A program made the position numbers and the translations under genes. The notes beneath the pieces were generated by a model. That model made no database searches. It had not been told where the DNA came from and saw only the letters and a list, made by a program, of their open reading frames with translations. Below are positions 25,611 through 34,890 of a DNA stretch of 64,000 bases, piece after piece. Each line of letters begins with the position of its first letter. The stretch's first letter is position 1. The DNA is from an uncultured Flavobacteriaceae bacterium (lineage in GTDB: Bacteria; Bacteroidota; Bacteroidia; Flavobacteriales; Flavobacteriaceae), in contig CANMSI010000002.1 in NCBI GenBank assembly GCA_947500575.1, forward strand, positions 124,001-188,000, given 5' to 3'.

Positions 25611-27377
25611 ATGAAAAATTGGATAATGGTATTGTTAGTGGCATTTGGGACTTTTCAAATGACTGCTCAAGAAAAAGCCAAAGTAATAATTGGTAAGGTT
25701 AGCTATTTACAAACTCCTTTGGTAAATGCGGAAGTGCATAGTACCAACACCGAAGATATGGTAAAAACGAATACAGAAGGGGCCTATAAAATTACCTCTG
25801 AGGTAGGCGATGTACTTGTTTTTAAGTATCCCGGTATGCGAAACATGGAGATTGTTATCGAGGACGTTTCTCGAATTCTAAATATTGAAATGGGAGAAGA
25901 GGTAAATCAATTGGATGAGGTAGTCGTAGAAAAAACTAGAATTAGGAGTCAGAAAGAACTAAGAGGGGAGTATCAAATTAATAAAAATCTGATCAATACT
26001 GCTTTTGGGATATTAGACAAGGAAATCACAAGCTTTTCCGTACGAATTGTAGACGGCTCTGAACTTATCTATGGTGGTATTGACTTTATTTCAGCATTGC
26101 GTTATAGAGTGCCAGGAATACGTGTAGATAGACCAGCTTCAAATATAAGCGTATCCAATCCAAATGCTTCTAACCCTGTTGTTTATTTAAGAGGTGGAGC
26201 ACAAGGTTTTTTCCCTGCTATTTTTGATATAGATGGTTTGGTAACAGATCAAGCACCTACATATATTCAAGTGGAAAATATAGAACGAATTGCAGTGCTT
26301 TCTGGCTTGGGATTGGTTACTAAATATGGAGGTAAAGCCAATGGCGGAGTAATTGTTATTAATACAAAAGGAGCCAATTTTTTTCCTGAACCAGGAACAT
26401 CGGACGCCTATGATCAAGCCAAATTAAGAAATAATGTTTTTGAAGGAGATGCCATTAGTTCTGCAGCAGGGAGAACAAATTATATGCAGGCATTACTAGC
26501 TTCTAAGAGTAAAGAAGATGCTATGGCTACTTTTCAAAAGAATGTATCTGCGTATAATAATTCCTTTTACAATACGCTAGATGCATACGATTATTTTTCT
26601 GGAAAATGGAATGATGTCGATCATGCAGAAGCAATTGTAAAAGAACGCTGGTATCTCTTTGCAGATAATCCAGTAGCGTTAAAGTCATTAGCATATGTCT
26701 ATCAAGCTAGGGGCGAAGATGTAAAGGCAAATGAAGTTCTTAAAGAAGTATTTGTGTTAAGACCTCATTATGCGCAATCCTATATGGATTTAGCGAATAG
26801 TTATAGAGATTTAGGGAATACGAAGAAGGCCGCCACCATCTACGCTCGTTATGCATACTTGGTTGATGAAGGCTTTTTAAAGAAAAATGATTCTGATTTT
26901 TCAAACCTTATTAATCGAGAATTCAATAACCTAATTGCGCTAAAAGGGTCTTCCATGATTTCTGATAGAGCCATCTTGAAGAATGTAGAAGAGGAGGAAT
27001 TTTTAGGGACCCGACTTGTATTTGAGTGGAGTGATAGTGAGGCTGAATTTGATTTACAGTTTGTAAATCCTGAAAAACATTACTATACATGGAAGCACAA
27101 TATTTTAGATAATACGGACCGAATTAAAGATGAGAAAGTTACTGGGTATTCTTCTGAAGAATATTTAATAGATAATAGCCTTAAAGGGAATTGGCAAGTA
27201 AATGTTACTTATTTAGGGAATAAGCGTGTTACCCCAGCTTATTTAAAGGCTACTATATATTATAACTACGGTACTAATTCTCAACGCAAGGAGACGAAAG
27301 TATTTAAATTGTCTTTGCGCAATGTAAACCAACAACTTTTTACAGTTAGAAATGGTATAGCGGTTGCTACTAAATAG
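25611..27377 (+). CDS. Secreted multidomain protein: carboxypeptidase-like, TonB plug, TPR, DUF2135-like
   Basis: 588 aa, a paralogue of the preceding protein without its vWA domain. It has a signal peptide (ends FGTFQMTAQ), a carboxypeptidase-regulatory-like unit near residues 25-100 (VIIGKVSYLQTPLVNAEV), a plug-like region near 130-265 (PVVYLRGGAQGFFPAIFDIDG, then ENIERIAVLSGLGLVTKYGG and VIVINTKGA), TPR repeats near 360-420 and the DUF2135-like end RLVFEWSDSEAEFDLQFVNP near 470. The preserved last domain and the shared plug ending suggest gene duplication. The function is unknown. No terminator separates it from its neighbours, so one transcript from 21986 to 28518 is possible. Confidence 0.8.
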   Translation: MKNWIMVLLVAFGTFQMTAQEKAKVIIGKVSYLQTPLVNAEVHSTNTEDMVKTNTEGAYKITSEVGDVLVFKYPGMRNMEIVIEDVSRILNIEMGEEVNQLDEVVVEKTRIRSQKELRGEYQINKNLINTAFGILDKEITSFSVRIVDGSELIYGGIDFISALRYRVPGIRVDRPASNISVSNPNASNPVVYLRGGAQGFFPAIFDIDGLVTDQAPTYIQVENIERIAVLSGLGLVTKYGGKANGGVIVINTKGANFFPEPGTSDAYDQAKLRNNVFEGDAISSAAGRTNYMQALLASKSKEDAMATFQKNVSAYNNSFYNTLDAYDYFSGKWNDVDHAEAIVKERWYLFADNPVALKSLAYVYQARGEDVKANEVLKEVFVLRPHYAQSYMDLANSYRDLGNTKKAATIYARYAYLVDEGFLKKNDSDFSNLINREFNNLIALKGSSMISDRAILKNVEEEEFLGTRLVFEWSDSEAEFDLQFVNPEKHYYTWKHNILDNTDRIKDEKVTGYSSEEYLIDNSLKGNWQVNVTYLGNKRVTPAYLKATIYYNYGTNSQRKETKVFKLSLRNVNQQLFTVRNGIAVATK

Positions 27378-27387
27378 TAACCATTTT

Positions 27388-28518
27388 ATGAGAAAGGCAT
27401 TTTGTTTCTTTGTTGTATGTTTTCTGTTGTGCCATTTTCTACATGCGCAAAACCTATACAAAGGTGTGGTTGTAGATGCTCAAAATGCCAAGCCAATTGC
27501 ATATGTAAATATTGGAATCATTGCTAAAGGTTTAGGAACCGTTAGCAATGAAGAAGGTGTTTTTCAATTACCGTTGGAGTTTACTAAATATAGCAGCGCG
27601 GATTCACTTCAATTTTCTAGTATTGGATATAAAACTCTAAAAAAAGCAGTAACAGACTTACAATTAGCCAATACGTTAGGCACAATGATTCGTTTAAAGC
27701 CTGAAACAATTGCCTTAGATGAAGTGGTAGTAGCTGCTAAAAGACAAGTTTTTGAAAAAGAGCTTGTTGGTTATGGGTTTGAAGATGCTAGAATAGTAGG
27801 CTACTGGAAGGATGACGTAGCGCTTGGAGGAGAACTCGCAACTAAGATTGAGGTTAAGAAAGCTTATAGACGATTAAAAGAGTATTCTTTTAGAGTCCTA
27901 GAGAACCCTTCAGATAGTCTCTTACTACGAATTAATATTTATAATGGCAAAGAAGGAATTCCTAAAAGTAATTTGTCGAATGCGAATATTTTACATCTCC
28001 TAAAAACAAAAAATGGAAAGGTTACGATTGATTTAAGGCCATATCATATTGTAGTGTATGATGATTTTATCGTAAGCATGGAGTTGTTACAGGTATATGG
28101 TGAAAAGATTGGCCTAGTGCTTGGCGCAAATGCTAATGAAGGAATTTCGTATAAGCGATATGCAAGTCAGGATACTTGGGAACGCATTAGAGGTTCTGTG
28201 ATGGCATATGAAGTAAATTCAGATGTTGAACTTACTGGAAAAAGAGCCATCCGTAAAACGAAAAAAGATAAAAAAAAGTTAGCCAATGCTAGAAGCATTT
28301 CTGGGGGTGTATTTTTTCAAGGAAAGCCCTTAACGGAAGTGCAGGTAACTAATCTAAATACCTTACAGAAAGTTGAAACTAATGAAAAAGGGAGGTACGC
28401 ATTAAAAGCGGAAGCAGGTGATGTTATAGAGTTCAATCATCTTGATATGAATAAAGTACTAAAAAAGGTAACCCAAAAACCATTCGTAAATGCTTCTATG
28501 GAGCGAAAAGAGAACTAA
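27388..28518 (+). CDS. Secreted protein with two carboxypeptidase-regulatory-like domains
   Basis: 376 aa. It has a signal peptide (MRKAFCFFVVCFLLCHFLHA), an N-terminal carboxypeptidase-like unit (residues about 20-110: YKGVVVDAQNAKPIAYVNIG, with SNEEGVFQL and the end IALDEVVVAA typical of TonB-receptor N-termini), a middle region of unknown fold, and a second unit near the C-terminus (SGGVFFQGKPLTEVQV, then NEKGRYALKAEAGDVIEFNH). It probably sits at the outer membrane. The ATG at 27388 is preferred; the TTG at 27364 overlaps the previous gene. It is the last of three related proteins and stops 5 bp before the convergent carboxylase gene. Confidence 0.78.
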   Translation: MRKAFCFFVVCFLLCHFLHAQNLYKGVVVDAQNAKPIAYVNIGIIAKGLGTVSNEEGVFQLPLEFTKYSSADSLQFSSIGYKTLKKAVTDLQLANTLGTMIRLKPETIALDEVVVAAKRQVFEKELVGYGFEDARIVGYWKDDVALGGELATKIEVKKAYRRLKEYSFRVLENPSDSLLLRINIYNGKEGIPKSNLSNANILHLLKTKNGKVTIDLRPYHIVVYDDFIVSMELLQVYGEKIGLVLGANANEGISYKRYASQDTWERIRGSVMAYEVNSDVELTGKRAIRKTKKDKKKLANARSISGGVFFQGKPLTEVQVTNLNTLQKVETNEKGRYALKAEAGDVIEFNHLDMNKVLKKVTQKPFVNASMERKEN

Positions 28519-28523
28519 GTTAT

Positions 28524-30152
28524 TTACACTTGAATAACTCCTAGGTTAAATGGCTTTTCTATGGGCGCATGGTTAGCAGCCTCTATACCCATAGAAATCC
28601 ATGTACGGGTATCTAAGGGATTGATCACTCCATCTGTCCAGATGCGCGCAGCAGCGTAATAAGGAGATACTTGCGCATCATAACGTTCTTTAATAGAATT
28701 AAAAAGTTCTTCTTCTTTCTTTTCGGAAATTTCTTCCCCCTTTTTTTTGAGTGAAGCTTTTTCAATTTGCAGCAATACCTTAGCAGCTGAATTTCCACTC
28801 ATTACTGCTAACTCTGCACTAGGCCAAGCAGCAATCAGTCTTGGATCGTATGCCTTTCCACACATGGCATAATTACCCGCACCATAACTATTTCCAATTA
28901 CTATTGTAAACTTGGGTACCACAGAATTACTCACTGCATTTACCATTTTAGCACCATCTTTAATAATGCCCCCGTGTTCACTTTTACTTCCCACCATAAA
29001 ACCAGTTACATCTTGTAGAAAAACGAGTGGAATTTTCTTTTGATTACAATTTGCGATAAATCGGGTAGCTTTGTCAGCGGAGTCGGAGTAGATAACACCT
29101 CCAAATTGCATTTCGCCCTTTTTGGTTTTTACAACCTTCCGTTGATTTGCAACAATGCCCACTGCCCAACCTTCAATACGCGCATAACCGGTAAGAATGG
29201 TTTTTCCATAGCCTTCTTTATACTGTTCAAAATCTGAATTGTCTACCAGGCGCTTAATAATCTCTAGCATATCGTACTGATCCTTTCTAGAGCGAGGAAG
29301 AATACCGTAAATATCTTCAGGATTTTCCAATGGTTTCACCGCTTTTGCTCTATCATAACCTGCCTTATCAAAAGCACCCATTTTATCCATGAGGTTTTTG
29401 ATGGTATCCAATGCGTCTTTGTCATCTTTGGATTTGTAATCGGTTACACCGCTTATCTCGCAATGTGTTGTGGCACCACCCAAGGTTTCATTATCAATTT
29501 GTTCCCCAATAGCTGCTTTTACTAGATAACTCCCAGCAAGGAAAATACTCCCTGTTTTATCTACAATAAGAGCTTCGTCGCTCATAATGGGCAAATAGGC
29601 GCCACCAGCAACGCAGCTTCCCATCACAGCAGCAATCTGAGGAATACCCATACTGCTCATTACCGCGTTGTTTCTGAAAATACGTCCAAAGTGTTCTTTA
29701 TCCGGGAAAATTTCATCTTGCATAGGCAAATAAACACCGGCACTATCTACCAGATAGATAATAGGAAGTCTATTCTCAATAGCAATCTCTTGTGCCCTGA
29801 GATTTTTCTTTCCAGTAATAGGAAACCAAGCACCCGCTTTTACGGTAGCATCATTGGCAACCACAATACATTGTTTGCCTTTTACATATCCCATTTTCAC
29901 AACGACTCCTCCAGAAGGACATCCCCCATGTTCTTCATACATTCCGTCTCCGGCAAAGGCAGCAATTTCAATGGAATCTCTTTTAGGGTCTAATAAATAA
30001 TCAATACGTTCTCTAGCCGTCATCTTTCCTTTGGCCTGATGCTTTTCTATTCGAGATTTACCTCCACCTAGTTTTACATTTACCAGTCTTTTCTTTAGTT
30101 CAGAAAGAAGTAATTTATTATGATCTTCGTTTTTGTTGAAGTTGATATCCAT
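28524..30152 (-). CDS. Acyl-CoA carboxylase, carboxyltransferase beta subunit
   Basis: A 542-aa biotin-dependent carboxyltransferase subunit of the methylcrotonyl/propionyl-CoA carboxylase family. Both crotonase-like halves are present. The N half has GGCPSGGVVVKMGYVKGK near residue 76 and the oxyanion Gly-Ala pair MGSCVAGGAYLP near 170. The C half has the biotin-side motif QDVTGFMVGSKSEHGGIIKDGAKM near 354 and NSYGAGNYAMCGKAYDP near 396. The closest type looks like methylcrotonyl-CoA carboxylase beta (leucine breakdown). The start is uncertain: a second ATG lies at 30179 (nine more residues). The alpha (biotin) subunit is not adjacent. Confidence 0.9.
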   Translation of the reverse strand: MDINFNKNEDHNKLLLSELKKRLVNVKLGGGKSRIEKHQAKGKMTARERIDYLLDPKRDSIEIAAFAGDGMYEEHGGCPSGGVVVKMGYVKGKQCIVVANDATVKAGAWFPITGKKNLRAQEIAIENRLPIIYLVDSAGVYLPMQDEIFPDKEHFGRIFRNNAVMSSMGIPQIAAVMGSCVAGGAYLPIMSDEALIVDKTGSIFLAGSYLVKAAIGEQIDNETLGGATTHCEISGVTDYKSKDDKDALDTIKNLMDKMGAFDKAGYDRAKAVKPLENPEDIYGILPRSRKDQYDMLEIIKRLVDNSDFEQYKEGYGKTILTGYARIEGWAVGIVANQRKVVKTKKGEMQFGGVIYSDSADKATRFIANCNQKKIPLVFLQDVTGFMVGSKSEHGGIIKDGAKMVNAVSNSVVPKFTIVIGNSYGAGNYAMCGKAYDPRLIAAWPSAELAVMSGNSAAKVLLQIEKASLKKKGEEISEKKEEELFNSIKERYDAQVSPYYAAARIWTDGVINPLDTRTWISMGIEAANHAPIEKPFNLGVIQV

Positions 30153-30228
30153 GCAGAAATTTGTTTCTTTTAGCACCATAAAGATAAGGAGTTAAATGAT
30201 TAACTTTATCAAATATCAAAATGAAAAT

Positions 30229-31212
30229 ATGTCACAAAAAGTACGTTGGGGAATTGTTGGTTTGGGGAGCATTGCAAACCATTTTGCTAAAGATCTAGAA
30301 TTAGTACCTAATGGAGTCTTATCTGGTGTTGCTTCTAGAAGTATAGACAAGGCTAAAAAATTTGCGAATGAATATGGGGCAAGTCATTTTTTTGGTAGTT
30401 ATCTGGAATTGTTTGAAAGTGATGTGGTGGATGTAATCTATATTGCTACGCCCCATACCTTACATGCAGAACTTGCTATTTTAGCGATGGAACATGGAAA
30501 ACATGTACTTTGCGAAAAACCTATGGGAATCAACAAATTAGAGGTGGAAAAGATGGTTGAAGCGGCTAAAAAGCATCAGGTTTTTTTAATGGAGGCCCTT
30601 TGGAGTAGATTTAACCCAACCATACAAAAAGTAAAGCAATTGGTAGCGCAAGGAGCTATTGGTAAGGTGTCGTACCTCAATGCCACTTTTGCATTTTATG
30701 CGCTTGGGCGAGATGAAAATGGAAGAGTATTAAACAAAGCCTTAGGAGGAGGTACTATTTTAGATATCGGAATCTATCCTATCTTTTTAAGCTATCTTAT
30801 TTTTGGAAAACCTTCTCAGATACAAGCGAGCTCTAATTTTAATGCTTTGGGTACAGAAGTTCAAACTGCCATGATTTTTAGTTATTCCGATGCACAAGCA
30901 ATTTTATATAGTGGATTTACCTCCGCATCTGAGATGAAAACAGAAATTGCTGGAACTGAAGGATCTATTTTTATTCATCCAAGATGGCACGAAACACAAT
31001 CTTATGCTATAAAAAAAGAGGATGAGCTTCAACATTTTGGATTGCCTACGATCGGAAAAGGATATACGTATGAAATAGAAGAAGTACACCGCTGTCTTGC
31101 TGAGAATACATTAGAAAGCACTTTATGGTCGCATCAAAATAGTCTAGACCTTATTAGTATGTTGGATGAAGTACGAAAGCAAACTGGAGTTATCTTCACC
31201 TCAGAAACATAA
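30229..31212 (+). CDS. Gfo/Idh/MocA family oxidoreductase
   Basis: A 327-aa NAD(P)-dependent oxidoreductase. The Rossmann motif RWGIVGLGSIANHFA is at residues 5-20, the cofactor strand VASRSIDKAKKFANEYG near 39, IYIATPHTLHAELA near 78 and the catalytic Lys in CEKPMGINK near 104. Relatives oxidise sugars, sugar acids or dihydrodiols; the dimeric dihydrodiol dehydrogenase-type pattern (LMEALWSRFNP) fits here. The start at ATG 30229 puts the Rossmann strand at the usual distance; an alternative ATG at 30196 adds 11 residues. It is divergent from the carboxylase gene. Confidence 0.88.
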   Translation: MSQKVRWGIVGLGSIANHFAKDLELVPNGVLSGVASRSIDKAKKFANEYGASHFFGSYLELFESDVVDVIYIATPHTLHAELAILAMEHGKHVLCEKPMGINKLEVEKMVEAAKKHQVFLMEALWSRFNPTIQKVKQLVAQGAIGKVSYLNATFAFYALGRDENGRVLNKALGGGTILDIGIYPIFLSYLIFGKPSQIQASSNFNALGTEVQTAMIFSYSDAQAILYSGFTSASEMKTEIAGTEGSIFIHPRWHETQSYAIKKEDELQHFGLPTIGKGYTYEIEEVHRCLAENTLESTLWSHQNSLDLISMLDEVRKQTGVIFTSET

Positions 31213-31278
31213 AGTTTTGTTTTTTTAAGGGATATACTCGATATTTGATAATACTACCAACCAACCAAAAAAAATACT

Positions 31279-31461
31279 ATGGGAATGAATAAGAATACCG
31301 TGCTCGCATGGGCTACTTTTATTATGATTATTGTGGGTGTATCATTAATTGCGCTAGGTGCTTTTAGATACGATGATGTTGCTGGTTGGGGGTTTGCCGC
31401 GGTAGGTGTCGGTTTTTTTGCCGTTGCTTGGGTATTCAATGCCTTAAAGGGAAGAGTGTAA
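31279..31461 (+). CDS. Small membrane protein, CAL67264 family
   Basis: 60 aa with two hydrophobic segments (about residues 9-28, LAWATFIMIIVGVSLIALGA, and 36-54, GWGFAAVGVGFFAVAWVF) joined by a short FRYDDVA loop. It matches my memory of a small inner-membrane family in Flavobacteriia named after locus CAL67264; the function is unknown. It lies between the oxidoreductase and ettA genes, with about 180 bp before ettA that contains only a weak inverted repeat (GTTTCCTAGAG near 31540 / GGAAAC). Confidence 0.8.
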   Translation: MGMNKNTVLAWATFIMIIVGVSLIALGAFRYDDVAGWGFAAVGVGFFAVAWVFNALKGRV

Positions 31462-31642
31462 GACAATTGCCTCAATCTGCATTTGAAGAAGATTGAAAAT
31501 AGAAACTTCCTATTTCACCAAAATAATTAGCTTATTACCGTTTCCTAGAGTTTTTAGGAAACCGTATGTTTGAATAAATAAAATGGCTACGGTTTAGCTT
31601 TATGTTGGTCCATAGCGCAAAAGAACTTTTAAAATTACAGTA

Positions 31643-33334
31643 ATGTCAGACGATAAGAAAGTCATCTTCTCCATGTCAGGAGTAACAAAGACCTATAAAA
31701 ATGCAAATACACCGGTTCTAAAGAACATATATCTCAGCTTTTTCTACGGAGCAAAAATCGGCATTTTGGGTCTCAATGGTTCTGGTAAATCCACCTTATT
31801 AAAAATTATTGCAGGGGTAGATAAGAATTATCAAGGCGATGTTGTTTTTTCTCCTGGATATAAAGTTGGGTATTTAGAACAAGAACCACAATTAGATGAG
31901 AATAAAACAGTCTTAGAGATTGTAAAAGAAGGTGTTAGCGAAACGGTTGCCATCTTAGATGAGTATAATAAAATCAATGATATGTTTGGTCTTCCTGAAG
32001 TATATGAGGACGCGGATAAGATGCAGAAGTTGATGGATAAGCAGGCAGAGCTTCAAGATAAAATAGACGCTTCCAATGCATGGGAACTAGATACTAAACT
32101 AGAGATTGCAATGGACGCCTTGCGAACGCCGGATTCTGATAAGAAAATTGGCGTACTCTCGGGTGGAGAGCGTAGACGTGTTGCCTTATGTAGGCTGTTA
32201 TTGCAAGAACCTGAAATATTATTGCTAGATGAGCCTACCAACCACTTGGATGCAGAATCTGTTCACTGGTTAGAGCACCATTTAGCACAATACAAGGGCA
32301 CTGTCATTGCAGTGACGCACGATAGGTACTTTTTAGATAATGTAGCTGGTTGGATTTTAGAATTGGATAGGGGTGAGGGTATTCCTTGGAAAGGAAACTA
32401 CTCTAGTTGGTTAGATCAAAAATCCAAACGCTTGGCGCAAGAGAGCAAACAGGCATCCAAACGTCAAAAAACCTTGGAACGTGAGCTAGAATGGGTGCGG
32501 CAAGGTGCAAAAGGGAGACAAACGAAACAAAAGGCTCGTCTAAAAAACTATGATAAACTGATGAGTCAGGATCAGAAACAATTAGACGAAAAATTGGAGA
32601 TATACATTCCTAATGGACCTCGTTTAGGTACGAATGTAATTGAGGCCAATGGAGTAAGCAAAGCCTATGATGACAAATTACTATACGAAGATTTGAACTT
32701 TAAACTACCACAAGCAGGTATTGTTGGTATAATAGGGCCTAATGGTGCGGGTAAAACAACCATTTTTAGGATGATTATGGGCGAAGAAACTCCCGATAAA
32801 GGAGCCTTTGAGGTAGGAGATACTGCCAAGATTGCCTATGTAGATCAGAGCCATTCTAATATTGACCCAGAAAAAACTATTTGGCAGAACTTTAGTGATG
32901 AGCAAGAATTAGTAATGATGGGAGGGCGACAAGTAAATTCTAGAGCCTATTTAAGCCGTTTCAATTTTTCTGGAAGTGAGCAGAATAAGAAAGTGACAAT
33001 GCTTTCAGGAGGAGAACGCAACCGTTTGCACTTAGCAATGACCTTGAAGGAAGAAGGAAATGTGTTGCTTTTGGATGAACCTACAAACGATTTGGATGTG
33101 AATACGCTAAGGGCTTTGGAGGAAGGTTTAGAAAATTTTGCGGGTTGTGCTGTAGTGATTTCTCACGACCGTTGGTTTTTAGATCGTATTTGTACTCATA
33201 TATTGGCATTTGAAGGAGATTCACAAGTATATTTCTTTGAAGGCTCTTTTTCCGATTATGAGGAGAATAAGAAGAAACGTCTGGGGGGAGACCTAATACC
33301 AAAACGTATTAAGTATAAGAAGTTAATAAGATAA
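31643..33334 (+). CDS. ettA: Energy-dependent translational throttle protein EttA (ABC-F)
   Basis: A 563-aa soluble ABC-F ATPase that binds the ribosomal E site and gates elongation according to ATP level. Two ABC cassettes: Walker A GLNGSGKSTLLK near residue 47 and GPNGAGKTTIFR near 366; signature motifs LSGGERRRVALCR near 174 and LSGGERNRLHLAM near 455; Walker B ILLLDEPTNHLD near 193 and VLLLDEPTNDLD near 475. The inter-domain P-site linker (about 255-320, rich in Lys and Glu) and the insertion in the first cassette (arm) fit EttA rather than other ABC-F groups. The gene is followed directly by a MITE-like inverted repeat. Confidence 0.95.
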   Translation: MSDDKKVIFSMSGVTKTYKNANTPVLKNIYLSFFYGAKIGILGLNGSGKSTLLKIIAGVDKNYQGDVVFSPGYKVGYLEQEPQLDENKTVLEIVKEGVSETVAILDEYNKINDMFGLPEVYEDADKMQKLMDKQAELQDKIDASNAWELDTKLEIAMDALRTPDSDKKIGVLSGGERRRVALCRLLLQEPEILLLDEPTNHLDAESVHWLEHHLAQYKGTVIAVTHDRYFLDNVAGWILELDRGEGIPWKGNYSSWLDQKSKRLAQESKQASKRQKTLERELEWVRQGAKGRQTKQKARLKNYDKLMSQDQKQLDEKLEIYIPNGPRLGTNVIEANGVSKAYDDKLLYEDLNFKLPQAGIVGIIGPNGAGKTTIFRMIMGEETPDKGAFEVGDTAKIAYVDQSHSNIDPEKTIWQNFSDEQELVMMGGRQVNSRAYLSRFNFSGSEQNKKVTMLSGGERNRLHLAMTLKEEGNVLLLDEPTNDLDVNTLRALEEGLENFAGCAVVISHDRWFLDRICTHILAFEGDSQVYFFEGSFSDYEENKKKRLGGDLIPKRIKYKKLIR

Positions 33335-33477
33335 AAATAGAGGCTGTCTAAAAGTCTTTTTTTTCGTCATTGCGAGGAACGAAGCAATCTGTAAGTTGAG
33401 TGTATCAAGCAACAGATTACTTCACCTTGTTCGTAATGACGGCTTATTTTGACTTTTAGACAGCCTCCATAAAAATA
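33331..33477. repeat. MITE-like inverted repeat with direct flanking repeats
   Basis: Perfect 17-bp terminal inverted repeats, GAGGCTGTCTAAAAGTC (33340-33356) and its complement (33451-33467), surround about 94 bp that is itself an imperfect inverted repeat (CGTCATTGCGAGGAACGAAG near 33365, complement CGTAATGACG near 33432). ATAAAAATA stands on both sides (33331-33339 and 33469-33477), as expected of a target duplication. It has no coding capacity. The ends resemble those of some insertion sequences, so it is probably a non-autonomous element. It lies between convergent ettA and the M16 gene and may act as a terminator for both. Confidence 0.82.
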
Positions 33478-33491
33478 ATTACAAAGCTGTT

Positions 33492-34880
33492 TTATTGTTT
33501 AATCGGTACTTGTATTGTTTCTTGGATTTGATCTTCTATCTTTTCCTTATCGCCCACTACAATTAACATCATATTTTCTGGCTTGATATACTTTTTGGTC
33601 ATTTCCTGAATCTTTTCAGGAGTAACCGCATGCATATTCTTTACCTTGTTTTCTAGAAAAGACTCATCCAAGTCGTGTGTATCTAAAAATATCATTTGCC
33701 CAATAATTCCATTAGGTGTAGAATTTTGCAATACATAAATTCCAGATTGATAGTTAATGATGCCATCTAACTCTTCTTGTGTTGGAGGCTCATTTTGCAA
33801 TTTTTCAATCTCTTTTTTAATTTCGGACAAAGAAGCCCCTGTATGCTCTGTAGTAACATCTGCAGATTCATACCAAACCCCCGACTTATAATTTGCATCC
33901 AAACTACTAAAAGGAGAGTAGGTATAGCCTTTATCTTCCCGAATATTACTTGTGATTCTAGAAGCAAAAGAACCACCCAAAATAGAATTAGTAATATCTA
34001 ATGCAATATAATCTTCACTAGAAGGATCTGCGACAGGAAGTCCGTAGTAAATAGTGGATTGCGGTGCACCAGGTCTATCTATTATTTTTACAGTGTTTGA
34101 CGTAATAGGTTGTGCTATATTGTAATCAGAAGCTTTTCCTTTTCTCCAATCACCCATCGAACTTTCTACGGCCTCTTTTACCTTGTCTTTATCAAAATTA
34201 CCTACTACATAGACGGTTGTTCTGATGGCTCCAAAGTTTTCATCATAGAATTCTTTGATGCTTTCTATTGTATAAGAGTCTACCATTGCATCGGAAGGAT
34301 ATACTCTTCCGTAAGGGTGGTTTGGATATAAACTTCCATAAAAATCCTGATACGCCTGATTCTGTGGTTGCGAGAGTTGTACAGATAAATTACGTTTCAT
34401 ATCGTTCTTTAATCTATCCAATTCTTCAACTGGCCATTTGGGATTTCTCAAGACATCTGCCATCAAAGCAATAGCGTCTGGTCCAAACTCATAAAGAACA
34501 GAACTACTAATAGAAGTAGTATGTGCTCCAACGCCTATATTGAGATTACCCCCCATGGCGGCCATTTCATCCGCAATTTGCTTCGAAGTTCTGCTAGTGC
34601 TACCTTCTTCTAATAAATCTGTCAAGATATCTGCTAACCATACTTGATCCGCATTTTCATCGATATTTCCTGTCTTTATATTAAAGCGGATGGTTGCCTT
34701 TGGAATAGAACCATAAGGCACCATTACTAGGGTTAAACCATTGTCATAGCTCACGACCTCTTTCTTAGGGAGGCTAAAGTTTTTTGGTTCACCACCTTTG
34801 GGTGGCAGTTCTTTTTCCTGCGCATACGTTCCACTGAAGACGAATGCACAAACAATTAGGGTTGTTATAATATTTTTCAT
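33492..34880 (-). CDS. M16 family peptidase subunit, zinc site lost
   Basis: 462 aa, secreted (signal peptide MKNIITTLIVCAFVFSGTYA from ATG 34880; an in-frame ATG at 34907 would overlap the upstream gene). It has the M16 fold, but at the place of the inverted zinc motif HxxEH it reads ILTDLLEEGSTSRT, so the His ligands are gone. Such partners pair with an active M16 subunit, here encoded 10 bp upstream. The C-terminal half keeps the substrate-side features (RGDKGYTYSPFSS-like RITSNIREDKGYTY near 314). Probably a periplasmic heterodimeric peptidase, as in mitochondrial processing peptidase and bacterial PqqL-type pairs. Confidence 0.88.
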   Translation of the reverse strand: MKNIITTLIVCAFVFSGTYAQEKELPPKGGEPKNFSLPKKEVVSYDNGLTLVMVPYGSIPKATIRFNIKTGNIDENADQVWLADILTDLLEEGSTSRTSKQIADEMAAMGGNLNIGVGAHTTSISSSVLYEFGPDAIALMADVLRNPKWPVEELDRLKNDMKRNLSVQLSQPQNQAYQDFYGSLYPNHPYGRVYPSDAMVDSYTIESIKEFYDENFGAIRTTVYVVGNFDKDKVKEAVESSMGDWRKGKASDYNIAQPITSNTVKIIDRPGAPQSTIYYGLPVADPSSEDYIALDITNSILGGSFASRITSNIREDKGYTYSPFSSLDANYKSGVWYESADVTTEHTGASLSEIKKEIEKLQNEPPTQEELDGIINYQSGIYVLQNSTPNGIIGQMIFLDTHDLDESFLENKVKNMHAVTPEKIQEMTKKYIKPENMMLIVVGDKEKIEDQIQETIQVPIKQ

Positions 34881-34890
34881 CAGTATATCT

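Noticed and set aside
33340-33468. Hairpin region after ettA as a tRNA-like or riboswitch element
   Set aside because: No cloverleaf or conserved CCA end; the terminal inverted and direct flanking repeats explain it better as a mobile element.
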